A stretch of DNA of 64,000 bases from Mycobacterium sp. 852002-51163_SCH5372311 (GTDB lineage: Bacteria > Actinomycetota > Actinomycetes > Mycobacteriales > Mycobacteriaceae): the NCBI RefSeq assembly GCF_001667115.1, contig NZ_LZIJ01000171.1, positions 186,001 through 250,000 of the forward strand, in the 5' to 3' direction. The notes beneath the pieces were generated by a model. It saw only the letters and a program-made list of their open reading frames with translations, had not been told where the DNA came from and searched no databases. Numbering within the stretch: position 1 is the first letter of the stretch; the number at the start of each line of letters is the position of its first letter. This document shows, one piece after another, positions 8,693-17,451 of the stretch. The translations under genes and the position numbers were made by a program.

Positions 8693-9109
8693 TCACCGCG
8701 CGAGCAGCGCGTCCAGTTCGCGCGCATCGACTCCCGTGAGCCGGCGGTGCATCGCCCAGGCGATCCTGGTCGCCTGAATTTTCGCGCGCTCGGCCGCCGG
8801 CCCCTGATACATCTCGTCGACCGTGTCGCACCAGATCCCTAGCCAGCGCACGAAATGGCTCCCGGACAGTGGAGTCCGGTGGTGCACGCTCCGATGGGCG
8901 ACCAGAGCGCTGCCCCGGTAGCGCCCGGCGCGAAACAGCACGGTCTCCCAGAAGTCGCACATCGTCGGCATGTGCGCGTCCAGTCCTCTCGCCCGTAAGT
9001 CGGCGAACGGCTCGGCCAACACGTCGTCGACAAAGACGCGTCCGTAGAAGCGGTGCAGCAGTGCCTCCACGTCCGAGCGGTCGACGAGATCCCCAGCTGA
9101 TGCGCTCAT
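8693..9109 (-). CDS. Group III truncated haemoglobin
   Basis: A 138-residue 2/2 globin. The B10 tyrosine (Y22, HRFYGRVF), E7 histidine (H46, LDAHMPTMCDFWETVL), F8 proximal histidine (H72, LVAHRSVHH) and G8 tryptophan (W89, HFVRWLGIW) match the haem-pocket residues of group III truncated haemoglobins such as Campylobacter Ctb. Such proteins bind O2 and NO, and some protect against nitrosative stress. The start ATG at 9109 (MSASAGDLVDRSD) was chosen over an upstream extension that overlaps tgs1. It follows tgs1 by 16 bp on the same strand and so should be co-induced with it by DosR. M. tuberculosis has only group I and II truncated globins, so this gene is accessory relative to that genome. Confidence 0.92.
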   Translation of the reverse strand: MSASAGDLVDRSDVEALLHRFYGRVFVDDVLAEPFADLRARGLDAHMPTMCDFWETVLFRAGRYRGSALVAHRSVHHRTPLSGSHFVRWLGIWCDTVDEMYQGPAAERAKIQATRIAWAMHRRLTGVDARELDALLAR

Positions 9110-9125
9110 CGTCAAATTGGAAACG

Positions 9126-10517
9126 TCACACCACGAGGGACAGTGGTCCGCGAGTACGAGAAGCACTGCGCCGCTTGCTGATCGCCACCAGACGGGCCAC
9201 CGCGGCTTCGATCCCCCGGGCCAACTGGTCGGCATCGGCAACTACGTCGTAATCGGCGAGGATCCCGAAGAACAGATCGTCGGCGTAACTGAGCATCGCG
9301 ACACCCGTCCGCAGGTGCATCGCGAGCGGCGGGACCGGCAACACCGCCAGTACCGACCTGCCCATCATCCGCAGCGGACGTTGCGGCCCCGGTACGTTCG
9401 TCGCCACCGTCACCACTCCACGCTGGGGCAGTCGCATCAACAACCCGGTCGCCCACGCGGTCAGCGCGAACGGTATGCGATTCGCGAGGGATACGAACAC
9501 GTTTCCGGCCTGGCGCTGGCCGCCGGCCTTGGTCCGGTCCATTCGCGCGTGCACCGTCCGCAGCCGCTGCACCGGATTGTCCTCGTCGACAGGCAGGTTC
9601 GGCAACATCACCGACACCCGGTTGTCCGTCTTGTCGAACGCGTCGGCGGCCCGCATCGAGACAGGCACCAACGTGCGCAGCGAGTCGGACGCCGGTTGCT
9701 CGCCGCGTTCGACCAGAACATTGCGGTAGCTTTCGGTAATCGCCGCCAGCGCAACATCATTGATCGTCACGCCGAACGTCTGGCGCACTTGTTCGATGTC
9801 GGCCAGCGCGACACGTGCCGCGCTGTAGCGGCGCATGTTGCTCAGCGGCCCGTTCAGCGGTGACGGCGCGGGGCTCAATAGTCCGGCGGCGATCTCGCCG
9901 GCGCCCTGCGCGGCGCGCAGCACACCTGCCGTGAGTGCGCCCGGCGCCTTCCACAGGCGACCCAGCACACCGAGCGGATCCGGCGGAGCGTTCCGCGGCG
10001 CGCCGGCGTCCACGGAAGCGCGCAGACGATGCGCATAACTGTCGCTGATCCCGTTATCGCACATCCCGGCGAGCATGTGGGTGGCGGCGATTCCGTCGGC
10101 CATGCAGTGGTGCACCTTGGTCAGCATCGCCCACCGATCGTCGGTGAGTCCCTCGATGACCCATAGCTCCCACAGGGGTCGGTCCCGGTCCAGACGCCGC
10201 GCCATCACGTCGGCGATCACTCGGTGCAGCTCGCGGTCGTCCCCGGGCCGCGGCAGCGCAATACGTCGCACGTGCCGCTGGATGTCGAAGTCGGGATCGT
10301 CGACCCATTCCGGAGCCCCTAGATCGAAGGGGCGCAGTCGCAACCGCTGACCGAACCGTGGGCAGGCCCGCATCCGTTCACCGACGACCGAAACCAGCGC
10401 CTCCTGCTCGGGCGCCGGACCTTCGATGACCGCGAGTCCACCGATCGCCAGGCTCACCCGCCGATCGGCGTCTTCGGCCTTGAGAAACCCCGCGTCGAGT
10501 GTGGTCAGCTGGTTCAT
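9126..10517 (-). CDS. tgs1: Triacylglycerol synthase Tgs1 (wax ester synthase/DGAT family)
   Basis: Acyl-CoA:diacylglycerol acyltransferase that makes storage triacylglycerol during hypoxia and dormancy. The 463 residues equal the length of Rv3130c. The N-terminus is MNQLTTLDAGFLKAED, the catalytic motif HHCMADG lies at residues 136-142, PLWELWVIEG precedes it, and the C-terminal block PQRGVVTVATNVPGPQRPL is conserved in WS/DGAT enzymes. It is divergent from the Rv3131-like gene across about 200 bp containing a strong DosR-like box, and is followed 16 bp later by the truncated haemoglobin gene. Confidence 0.97.
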   Translation of the reverse strand: MNQLTTLDAGFLKAEDADRRVSLAIGGLAVIEGPAPEQEALVSVVGERMRACPRFGQRLRLRPFDLGAPEWVDDPDFDIQRHVRRIALPRPGDDRELHRVIADVMARRLDRDRPLWELWVIEGLTDDRWAMLTKVHHCMADGIAATHMLAGMCDNGISDSYAHRLRASVDAGAPRNAPPDPLGVLGRLWKAPGALTAGVLRAAQGAGEIAAGLLSPAPSPLNGPLSNMRRYSAARVALADIEQVRQTFGVTINDVALAAITESYRNVLVERGEQPASDSLRTLVPVSMRAADAFDKTDNRVSVMLPNLPVDEDNPVQRLRTVHARMDRTKAGGQRQAGNVFVSLANRIPFALTAWATGLLMRLPQRGVVTVATNVPGPQRPLRMMGRSVLAVLPVPPLAMHLRTGVAMLSYADDLFFGILADYDVVADADQLARGIEAAVARLVAISKRRSASRTRGPLSLVV

Positions 10518-10595
10518 GATTGGCGACCTTCCTGCGCTTTAGCGACTGTTTACTGAAACCCGCAGTACCACTATCCCGCGGTGTGGACGGGCCGG

Positions 10596-10615
10596 GCAGG
10601 GCCGAAAGTCCTTCG
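10596..10615. promoter_or_regulatory. DosR-like box in the tgs1/Rv3131 divergent promoter
   Basis: The sequence GCAGGGCCGAAAGTCCTTCG on the plus strand reads as AAGGACTTTCGGCCCTGC on the other strand, close to the DosR consensus core GGGACTTnnGGCCCT. It lies 79 bp upstream of the tgs1 start and 103 bp upstream of the Rv3131-like start, so one site may serve both genes. Confidence 0.7.
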
Positions 10616-10718
10616 CTGCCGGGGCTTCATGCTCTGCCGTGGCCGGCGCGACCGGAGCATCCTTGAAGGCATGGCCACCGTTGTCGACAGTGCGGCTTGC
10701 CGGAGCAGAGAGGCAGCC

Positions 10719-11717
10719 ATGAACGCCGAATTCCCCGACGCCCAGACTCTTCGGACGGTCCTCACGCTGGCCACCCGCGCCCCCTCGATCTACAACACGC
10801 AACCGTGGCGGTGGCGCGTGCGCAGCGCGAGCCTGGACCTGTGCTCCGAACCGGAAATGCAACTGCACAGCACCGACCCGGACGGGCGCGACCTGATTGT
10901 CAGCTGCGGAATCGCATTGCACCACTGCGTCGTCGCCTTGGCCTCGATGGGCTGGCACGCCAAGGTGCATCGCCTACCCGATCCCGACGACCCGCGACTG
11001 CTGGCCAGCATCGAGGTCCGGCCGCACACCCCGGATCAAGCCGACATCGCGCTGGCGGCGGCCATACCGCGGCGACGCACCGACCGGCGGACCTACAGCT
11101 CCTGGCCGGTGGCCGGCGGGGACATCGCCCTGATGGCCGCCCGCGCGGCTCGCAGCGGGGTTATGCTCCGCCAGGTCGACGCCCTGGACCGGATGAAGAC
11201 CATTGTGGCGCAAGCTGTCTGGAACCACATGTCCAGTGGCGACTACCTGCGCGAGCTCACCATGTGGAGCGGCCGATACGGCTCGGTCGCCGGGGTCCCG
11301 GCCCGCAACATCCCGCCCGCGGACCCGGGCGCACCGATCCCCGGACGGGTTTTCGCCGGAGCCGGACTGGCTCAACCGTCCGGCGCCTCCCCCACCGACG
11401 ACAACGCCGCGCTGCTGGCGCTGGGCACCGAGTCAGACGACCGGTTGGCCCGGTTGCGCGCCGGCGAAGCCACCAGCGTCGTCTTGCTGACGGCGACGGC
11501 GACGGGGCTGGCGAGCTGCCCGATCACCGAACCGCTGGAGATCCACGAAACGCGCGACGCGATCCGCGCCGACGTCTTCGGCGGCAAGGGCTACCCACAG
11601 ATGCTGCTGCGCGTGGGCTGGGCCCCGATCAATGCCGATCCGTTACCGGCGACGCCGCGGCGCAAGCTTTCCCGCGTCGTCGAATGGCCCGAAGGGTCAT
11701 TGGACGAGGGGAGCTGA
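10719..11717 (+). CDS. Nitroreductase-fold dormancy protein, Rv3131-like
   Basis: A 332-residue protein of the Acg/Rv3131 family, the same length as Rv3131, one of the most strongly hypoxia-induced M. tuberculosis proteins. Landmarks are TLATRAPSIYNTQPWRWRV, AAIPRRRTDRRTYSSWPV, SVVLLTATATGLASCPITEPLEI and GYPQMLLRVGWAPINADPLP. The start ATG at 10719 (MNAEFPDAQTLRTV) follows an AGAGAGGCAGCC purine stretch; upstream in-frame starts would run into the promoter and are rejected. It converges on devS and the two coding regions overlap by 21 bp at their 3' ends. The biochemical activity is unproven. Confidence 0.92.
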   Translation: MNAEFPDAQTLRTVLTLATRAPSIYNTQPWRWRVRSASLDLCSEPEMQLHSTDPDGRDLIVSCGIALHHCVVALASMGWHAKVHRLPDPDDPRLLASIEVRPHTPDQADIALAAAIPRRRTDRRTYSSWPVAGGDIALMAARAARSGVMLRQVDALDRMKTIVAQAVWNHMSSGDYLRELTMWSGRYGSVAGVPARNIPPADPGAPIPGRVFAGAGLAQPSGASPTDDNAALLALGTESDDRLARLRAGEATSVVLLTATATGLASCPITEPLEIHETRDAIRADVFGGKGYPQMLLRVGWAPINADPLPATPRRKLSRVVEWPEGSLDEGS

Positions 11718-13403
11718 CCAGCGCAACAGTGTGCCGCCGCCCGCGGGCACACTCTCGATGGCGAATTCACCGCCCACCTGCTGCGCCCGCCCCCGCAGAT
11801 TCGTCAGACCGCTGCCGGTGACCTCATCGGGCATCCCTCGTCCGTCGTCGCTCACCTCGATACGCAAGTCGTCTTCCACGCTGACCCGAACCGTCAACGT
11901 GCTGGCCTGCGCATGCCGCGCGGCGTTGCTCACCGCCTCACGGACAACCGCCTCGGCATGGTCGGCCAACGCGCTGCCGACGACCGACAACGGCCCGATG
12001 TATTGGATGGTGGTGCGCAACCCCGACCCGGCGAATTGCGCCACCGCCTCGTCGATTCGTTGCCGCAACCGGGTAATGCCCTGCGACGCCCCATGCAGGT
12101 CGAAGATGGTGGTCCGGATCTCTTGGATGACGGCCTGCAGATCGTCGATGGCCGCCGAGAGCCGTTGCTGTACAACGGGTTCCCGTGTCCGGGGAACAGT
12201 GCCCTGCAACGAGAGACCGACGGCGAAGAGGCGCTGGATGACGTGGTCGTGAAGATCACGCGCGATGCGGTCGCGGTCGGTGAGTACGTCGAGTTCGCGC
12301 ATCCGGCGTTGTGACGTGGCCAGCTGCCAGGCCATCGCGGCCTGATCGGCGAAGGCGGCCATCATCTCGAGCTGTTCGTCGCTGAACGAGCCTTGGCCGC
12401 CCTGCCGCAGCACGACGACCACACCGGCGACGGTGTCGGTGGCACGCAGCGGTAGCAGCAGCGCCGGGCCCGGGTCAGCCAGACCGTCCAGATCGATGCG
12501 GTCTACCCGTTGCGGAGTGCCATTGACGTAAACATCCCCAACTGAGGTGCCGGTCACCGGAATGGTCTGGCCGACAGCGGAATCGGTTGCCAGGCCGGCA
12601 GTTTCGATCACCAACAGCTCCCCCACGCCGACCGCCGGCGCCGCCTCATCCGGAACGGCCACCAAAGCCGCATCCGCCCGGGTCAGCTTCATCGCCTCCT
12701 CGGCGACCAGACGGAACACGGTCGCGGGTTCAGTGCCGGACAACAACTCCGTCGCGATATCACGGGTGGCCTCGATCCACGACTGGCGCGCCTTGGCCTT
12801 CTCGTAAAGGCGGGCGTTGGCGATGGCAATACCCGCGGCCGATGCCAGCGCCTGTACCAGTACCTCGTCGTCGTCGCTGAACGGCTGGCCGGTGGTCTTG
12901 TCGGTCAGGTACAGAGTGCCCAGCGATTCATCACGCACCCGAACCGGCACCCCGAGGAAGGTCCGCATCGGCGGATGGTTCGGTGGAAACCCGACCGAGG
13001 CGGGATGCAGCGAGATATCGTCCAGCCGTAGCGGTTTGGGCTCATCGATGAGCAGGCCGATGATGCCGAGACCTTCGGGCAGGTGGCCGATCCGCCGGAC
13101 GGTTTCCTCGTCGACCCCCTCGTAGACGAAGTGCAGCACCTTGTTGTCCCGGCCGTGCACCTCCAGCGCGCCGTAGCGGGCGTCGACGAGATTGGTCGCC
13201 GAATGCACGATCGAGCGCAGTGTCGCGTTGAGCTCCAGGCCCGACGTGACCACGAGCATGGCTTCCACCAGGCCATCCAGCCGGTCACGGCCTTCGACGA
13301 TTTGCCCTACGCGGTCTTGCACTTCCGCTAAAAGCTCGCGCAGACGTAGCTGGGACAGCGTGTCGCGCAAGCGCCGCACACTCGCATCGTTGGTGTCAGT
13401 CAT
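11697..13403 (-). CDS. devS: Redox/oxygen sensor histidine kinase DevS (DosS)
   Basis: Haem-based GAF-domain sensor kinase that phosphorylates DevR under hypoxia, NO or CO. Two GAF domains occupy about residues 50-200 and 215-365. The presumed proximal haem histidine is H143 in FPPNHPPMRTFLG (equivalent to H149 of M. tuberculosis DosS). The phospho-acceptor is H385 in RDLHDHVIQRLF, and the ATPase shows EAVSNAARHAQAS and SDDGRGMPDEVTGSGL. I chose ATG 13403 (MTDTNDASVRR, 568 residues); a TTG at 13412 would add three residues. Its 3' end overlaps the convergent Rv3131-like gene. It follows devR by 10 bp, so the two are translated from one message. Confidence 0.97.
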   Translation of the reverse strand: MTDTNDASVRRLRDTLSQLRLRELLAEVQDRVGQIVEGRDRLDGLVEAMLVVTSGLELNATLRSIVHSATNLVDARYGALEVHGRDNKVLHFVYEGVDEETVRRIGHLPEGLGIIGLLIDEPKPLRLDDISLHPASVGFPPNHPPMRTFLGVPVRVRDESLGTLYLTDKTTGQPFSDDDEVLVQALASAAGIAIANARLYEKAKARQSWIEATRDIATELLSGTEPATVFRLVAEEAMKLTRADAALVAVPDEAAPAVGVGELLVIETAGLATDSAVGQTIPVTGTSVGDVYVNGTPQRVDRIDLDGLADPGPALLLPLRATDTVAGVVVVLRQGGQGSFSDEQLEMMAAFADQAAMAWQLATSQRRMRELDVLTDRDRIARDLHDHVIQRLFAVGLSLQGTVPRTREPVVQQRLSAAIDDLQAVIQEIRTTIFDLHGASQGITRLRQRIDEAVAQFAGSGLRTTIQYIGPLSVVGSALADHAEAVVREAVSNAARHAQASTLTVRVSVEDDLRIEVSDDGRGMPDEVTGSGLTNLRGRAQQVGGEFAIESVPAGGGTLLRWSAPLVQ

Positions 13404-13413
13404 GCCCGGCAAC

Positions 13414-14061
13414 TCATCCGTCGCCCGGCCGCGAGCGCTTCAATTCCGTTGCGAATACCGCAGCTTGCGTTCGGCGTTCCATGCCCAGCTTGGCCAGCAG
13501 ACGGGACACGTAGTTCTTCACGGTCTTCTCGGCCAGGAACATCCGGTCGGCGATCTGCTTGTTGGTCAGGCCTTCGCTGAGCAAGCTCAGCAGCGTGCGC
13601 TCCTGATCGGTCAGGCCCGACAACGGGTCATGCTGTTCGGTCTGCCCCCGCAGTTTCGCCATCAGCGCGGCAGCGGCGCGGTTGTCCAGCAGGGACCGCC
13701 CGGCGCCGACGTCCTTGACGGCGCGTGCCAATTCCATGCCCTTGATGTCCTTGACGACATATCCGCTGGCGCCGGCCAATATCGCGTCCAGCATCGCCTC
13801 GTCGGACGTATACGACGTGAGGATCAGGCAGCGCAGATCCGGCATGCGGGACAAGAGATCTCGGCACAGCTCGATGCCGTTGCCGTCGGGCAGTCGCACG
13901 TCGAGCACCGCGACATCCGGGCACGCCGCGGGAATCCTGGCCATCGCCTCGGCGACCGATCCTGCTTCACCGACGACGTCGAGTTCGGGGTCGGCGCCGA
14001 GCAAGTCGATCAACCCACGCCGCACCACCTCGTGATCGTCGACCAAGAAGACCTTTACCAA
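13414..14061 (-). CDS. devR: Dormancy response regulator DevR (DosR)
   Basis: NarL/FixJ-type transcription factor of the hypoxia/NO dormancy regulon. The receiver has the acidic pair DD8-9 (VFLVDDHEVV), phospho-acceptor D54 (VAVLDVRLPDG) and the conserved lysine in GYVVKDIKGMEL. The C-terminal LuxR helix-turn-helix is SEGLTNKQIADRMFLAEKTV followed by NYVSRLLAKLGMERRTQA. Length is 215 residues. The gene lies between the universal stress protein gene (22 bp upstream) and devS, the same three-gene order as Rv3134c-devR-devS. Autoregulation is likely through the two DosR-like boxes upstream of the stress protein gene. Confidence 0.98.
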   Translation of the reverse strand: MVKVFLVDDHEVVRRGLIDLLGADPELDVVGEAGSVAEAMARIPAACPDVAVLDVRLPDGNGIELCRDLLSRMPDLRCLILTSYTSDEAMLDAILAGASGYVVKDIKGMELARAVKDVGAGRSLLDNRAAAALMAKLRGQTEQHDPLSGLTDQERTLLSLLSEGLTNKQIADRMFLAEKTVKNYVSRLLAKLGMERRTQAAVFATELKRSRPGDG

Positions 14062-14083
14062 GGCGCCTGCTCCTCACAGTCCC

Positions 14084-14899
14084 TTACAAATTGCCGCAAC
14101 GTACGGTCAGCATCGAGCAGCCCGCGGTGTAGGCGCCGCACAGATCCCTGGCGGCGTGTGCGTCGGTGACGAACGCCTGGCCCGAGTTCGCGTGGCGCTC
14201 CAGGTAACAGGCGACGCTTTCGTGGATGACGGCCGGCTCGACGCGCACGTCCGGGTACAACCGCGTCCAGCGGGCCAGCCGGCGATCCAATTGTGTTTGC
14301 GCCGATCGGCTTTCGTCATCCGAGTCATGACCCGAGTGATGGGCGTCGGTATGGTGTGCGGAGATCACGCGCAGGGGAACCTCCCGCATCCTCGCCTCCT
14401 CGAACGCGTGTCGCAACACGACACCATTGTCCACTCCTGCCACAACGGCACTGATCTGGGGGCTGGCCGAAGTACCGGGCGGCCGGTGGATCACGGCAAC
14501 CGGGCACAGGGCCGATCCGGCCAGGGCGGCCGCGACGGTACCTTCGCCACGGCAAGCGTGGTTCAGCCCGATCGAACCGACACAGATCATCGCCGCCGAC
14601 CGGGACTCCTGCAGCAGCTTGGTGAGCGGCCTGCCCCACAGCACGTCGGTCTCGATCTTCACCGGCTTGCCGCTGGCGTCGACGGCCCGGTAGGCCTCGT
14701 ACAGCGCCGCCCGGGCGATGATCTGCCGGCCGTCGTGACTGCCGTCGCCGGAGGCTCGCAGCGGATCGATGACATAGACCAGCCGCAGCGGAATGTCGCG
14801 GCTCACCGCCTCGTCGACGGCCCACAACGCCGCGTGGATTGCCGCCCGGGATCCGTCGACACCCACGACCACTGCGGGGGCTGATTGAATGGTGCTCAT
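14084..14899 (-). CDS. Universal stress protein family protein (Rv3134c-like)
   Basis: A 271-residue tandem universal stress protein. The first domain starts PAVVVGVDGSRAAIHAALWAV and has a phosphate-binding-like stretch VGSIGLNHACRGEGTVAAAL followed by GSALCPVAVIH; the second half (AVVAGVDNGVVLRHAFEEAR) is more divergent. It closely resembles recalled Rv3134c. The start ATG at 14899 (MSTIQSAPAVVV) has GAGACCGC upstream; the longer open frame extends into the divergent promoter and is rejected. It is the first gene of the devR-devS operon, downstream of two DosR-like boxes. Confidence 0.92.
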   Translation of the reverse strand: MSTIQSAPAVVVGVDGSRAAIHAALWAVDEAVSRDIPLRLVYVIDPLRASGDGSHDGRQIIARAALYEAYRAVDASGKPVKIETDVLWGRPLTKLLQESRSAAMICVGSIGLNHACRGEGTVAAALAGSALCPVAVIHRPPGTSASPQISAVVAGVDNGVVLRHAFEEARMREVPLRVISAHHTDAHHSGHDSDDESRSAQTQLDRRLARWTRLYPDVRVEPAVIHESVACYLERHANSGQAFVTDAHAARDLCGAYTAGCSMLTVRCGNL

Positions 14900-14963
14900 C
14901 GCGGTCTCCTCATGCCGAGCGTTTGGTTTGAAATTCACGCTATTAACCGATGGACGCATTCCC

Positions 14964-15004
14964 CAGTGGGCGTTAGTCCTCAATCAAGTGCCATTAGTCC
15001 CTTT
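14964..15004. promoter_or_regulatory. Two DosR-like boxes, 21 bp apart, between the devR operon and norB
   Basis: Box 1 (14964-14983) reads CAGTGGGCGTTAGTCCTCAA and box 2 (14985-15004) reads CAAGTGCCATTAGTCCCTTT. Each carries a good right half (TTAGTCCt/c) of the DosR palindrome and a weaker left half. Their centres are 21 bp apart, two helical turns, which suits cooperative binding. They lie in the 224-bp gap between the leftward stress protein-devR-devS operon and rightward norB, so they could control both directions. Confidence 0.65.
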
Positions 15005-15123
15005 GATTCGGACAGATCGAAAACTAGGGTTGTCGCCACGGCAGTACCTAGATTCAAGGTTCGTTGGCGTTGCCGCGTGATCGACGCCCGGCAGCCGCCC
15101 CCCGCAACAGGGAGGTCGTCGCA

Positions 15124-17448
15124 ATGTCCGTTCAGCAAACCGCGCAGCAGCCGTCATCGCAGCCCCTGATCGGAAAGGGCTGGATCCAGGCCGTCGCGCT
15201 GGTGATGATCTTCGGCTTCCTGGTAATGGGAATCCTGGCTTATCGCACCTACACGGCGTCGATGCCCATGCCCGACAAGGTAGTCAGCGAATCGGGCCAG
15301 CTGCTGTTCACCGGCGACGACATCACCAAAGGCCAAGAGCTGTACCAGGCCCGCGGACTGATGCAGTACGGGTCGGTGCTGGGCCACGGGGCCTACCTGG
15401 GCCCCGACTACACGGCCGAATACCTGCGCATGGCGACCGACGACGTCACCGGTCAATTCCGCGCGCAGGGCGTGACCGATCCGCACGACCGGGTGGTCAA
15501 CGAATTCCGCACCAATCGCTATAACTCCGGCACGAAGACGCTGGTGTTCACCGACCGGCAGGCCGCGGCGTTCGACCGAATCCAAAGTCATTACGCCGCT
15601 TATTTCGGGGAAAACTCCACCAAATACGGGCTGCTGCCACAGCTGATCACCGACAAAGCACAGATCCGTCAGCTGACCGCATTCTTCGCCTGGACGGCGT
15701 GGGCCGCAGCGGCCGATCGCCCCGGCCACAAGTACACCTACACCAACAACTGGCCGGCCGAGCCTCGCGTCGACAACGGCCCGACCGCGTCGGTGATCGT
15801 GTGGTCGGCGCTGTCACTGATCGCGTTGCTGGGCGGCATCGGGATCATGTTCGCCGTCTACGGACGCTGGAGCCAAAAGGTGGGCTGGCACAGCGCCGAG
15901 ACATCCACGCTGTCGTTCCGCCAGCCGGGCGAGGTGGGCCTGACACCGGCGCAGCGGGCCTGCATCTGGTTCTTCGCGATCGTGTCGCTGCTGTTCCTGG
16001 CTCAGACGCTGCTGGGCGCGGCCGCCGAGCACTATCGGGCCGATCTGTCGACGTTCTTCGGCATAGACCTGGCGCGGATACTGCCGTACAACCTGGCACG
16101 CACCTGGCATCTGCAGCTCGCGCTGTTCTGGACTGCGGCAGCGTTTTTGGCCGGCGGCATCTTCCTGGTGCCGTTCATCGCCCGTCGGGAGCCGAAACGT
16201 CAAGGGGTGCTGGCTTACGTGCTGTTGGGCGCGGTCGCACTGGTGGTGTTCGGTTCGCTGATCTGCGAGGCGCTCTCCATCTACGGCGTAATTCCGCCGG
16301 GCGGCTTGCTTTCTCAGCAGTGGGAATATCTCGACCTGCCGCGGCTGTGGCAAATCCTGCTGATCGTCGGGATGTTCGTGTGGATCGCGATCATCTGGCG
16401 CGGCATGCGCGCCCGGCTCAAAGGCGAGTCGAAGATGAACATGCCGTGGCTGTTCTTCTTCTCCGGCCTGGCGATTCCGGTGTTCTACACGGTGGGGATG
16501 CTGGCGCCGAGCGACAGCCACTACACCGTCGCTGACTTCTGGCGCTTCTGGGTGGTGCACCTGTGGGTCGAGGACTTCCTCGAACTGTTCACCACCGTGA
16601 TGGTGGCCTACATGTTCGTATTGCTAGGCGTGGTGCGCGAGCGAATTGCCCTGGGCGTCATCTTCCTTGACATCATCCTGTATTCCGCCGGCGGTGTCAT
16701 CGGCACCATGCACCACCTCTACTTCTCCGGCACGCCGGTCGAGCACATGGCGCTGGGCGCGTTCTTCTCGGCGGCCGAGGTGATCCCGCTGACATTCCTG
16801 ACGGTCGAGGCGTGGGCTTTCCTGCAGCTGGGTGCGCGCCAGCAATCCGGTGACGCCAACCCGTTCCCGCATCGCTGGGCGGTCATGTTCCTGGTCGCCG
16901 TGGGCTTCTGGAACTTCTTGGGCGCAGGCATCTTCGGGTTCCTGATCAACTTGCCGGTGGTGTCCTACTACCAGATCGGGACCGCGCTGACGGCCAACCA
17001 CGGGCACGCCGCGATGATGGGTGTGTACGGCATGCTCGCCGTCGGCTTGGCCATGTTCGCCTTCCGCTATGTGATCCCCGCCGAAAAGTGGCCCGACAGG
17101 TTAGCCCGAATTTCGTTCTGGTGCATGAACATCGGGCTGGCGTGGATGGTTTTCGCCACCCTGCTGCCCCTGGGTGTGCTGCAGCTGTTCCACTCGGTCA
17201 ACGACGGCTACTTCGAGGCGCGGTCGCTGGGCTACATCACCAAACCAGGCAATTCGGTCATCGAATGGCTGCGGATGCCCGGAGACGTGATCCTCATCGT
17301 GGGAGGTGTACTGCCGTTCGTCTGGATCGCGTGGACCGCGTTGCGTAACTTCCGTTCAGGTACCACATTGGAGGAAATGCCCGAACATCCGCTCTACACC
17401 GAACCCGCCGCCGAGGCCGACCAGGCCCCGGCTACCTCGAAGGACTGA
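15124..17448 (+). CDS. norB: Quinol-dependent nitric oxide reductase, single-subunit qNOR
   Basis: A 774-residue membrane enzyme reducing 2 NO to N2O with electrons from menaquinol. An N-terminal extracytoplasmic domain (about residues 45-220, ITKGQELYQARGLMQYGSVL) fused to a haem-copper-oxidase-like core is the qNOR architecture. Conserved histidine motifs of the core are visible: RTWHLQLALFW, VHLWVEDFLELFTT, GTMHHLYFSG and TANHGHAAMMGVYG; the Glu in EDFLELF is the type seen near the haem b3-FeB site. The start ATG at 15124 has GGGAGG 9 bp upstream. It heads a three-gene set divergent from the devR operon, with DosR-like boxes between, which suggests induction by NO/hypoxia. Confidence 0.95.
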   Translation: MSVQQTAQQPSSQPLIGKGWIQAVALVMIFGFLVMGILAYRTYTASMPMPDKVVSESGQLLFTGDDITKGQELYQARGLMQYGSVLGHGAYLGPDYTAEYLRMATDDVTGQFRAQGVTDPHDRVVNEFRTNRYNSGTKTLVFTDRQAAAFDRIQSHYAAYFGENSTKYGLLPQLITDKAQIRQLTAFFAWTAWAAAADRPGHKYTYTNNWPAEPRVDNGPTASVIVWSALSLIALLGGIGIMFAVYGRWSQKVGWHSAETSTLSFRQPGEVGLTPAQRACIWFFAIVSLLFLAQTLLGAAAEHYRADLSTFFGIDLARILPYNLARTWHLQLALFWTAAAFLAGGIFLVPFIARREPKRQGVLAYVLLGAVALVVFGSLICEALSIYGVIPPGGLLSQQWEYLDLPRLWQILLIVGMFVWIAIIWRGMRARLKGESKMNMPWLFFFSGLAIPVFYTVGMLAPSDSHYTVADFWRFWVVHLWVEDFLELFTTVMVAYMFVLLGVVRERIALGVIFLDIILYSAGGVIGTMHHLYFSGTPVEHMALGAFFSAAEVIPLTFLTVEAWAFLQLGARQQSGDANPFPHRWAVMFLVAVGFWNFLGAGIFGFLINLPVVSYYQIGTALTANHGHAAMMGVYGMLAVGLAMFAFRYVIPAEKWPDRLARISFWCMNIGLAWMVFATLLPLGVLQLFHSVNDGYFEARSLGYITKPGNSVIEWLRMPGDVILIVGGVLPFVWIAWTALRNFRSGTTLEEMPEHPLYTEPAAEADQAPATSKD

Positions 17449-17451
17449 CGG

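Noticed and set aside
9117..9863. 248-codon plus-strand open frame opposite tgs1
   Set aside because: Antisense shadow of a clearly recognised gene; composition lacks any domain.
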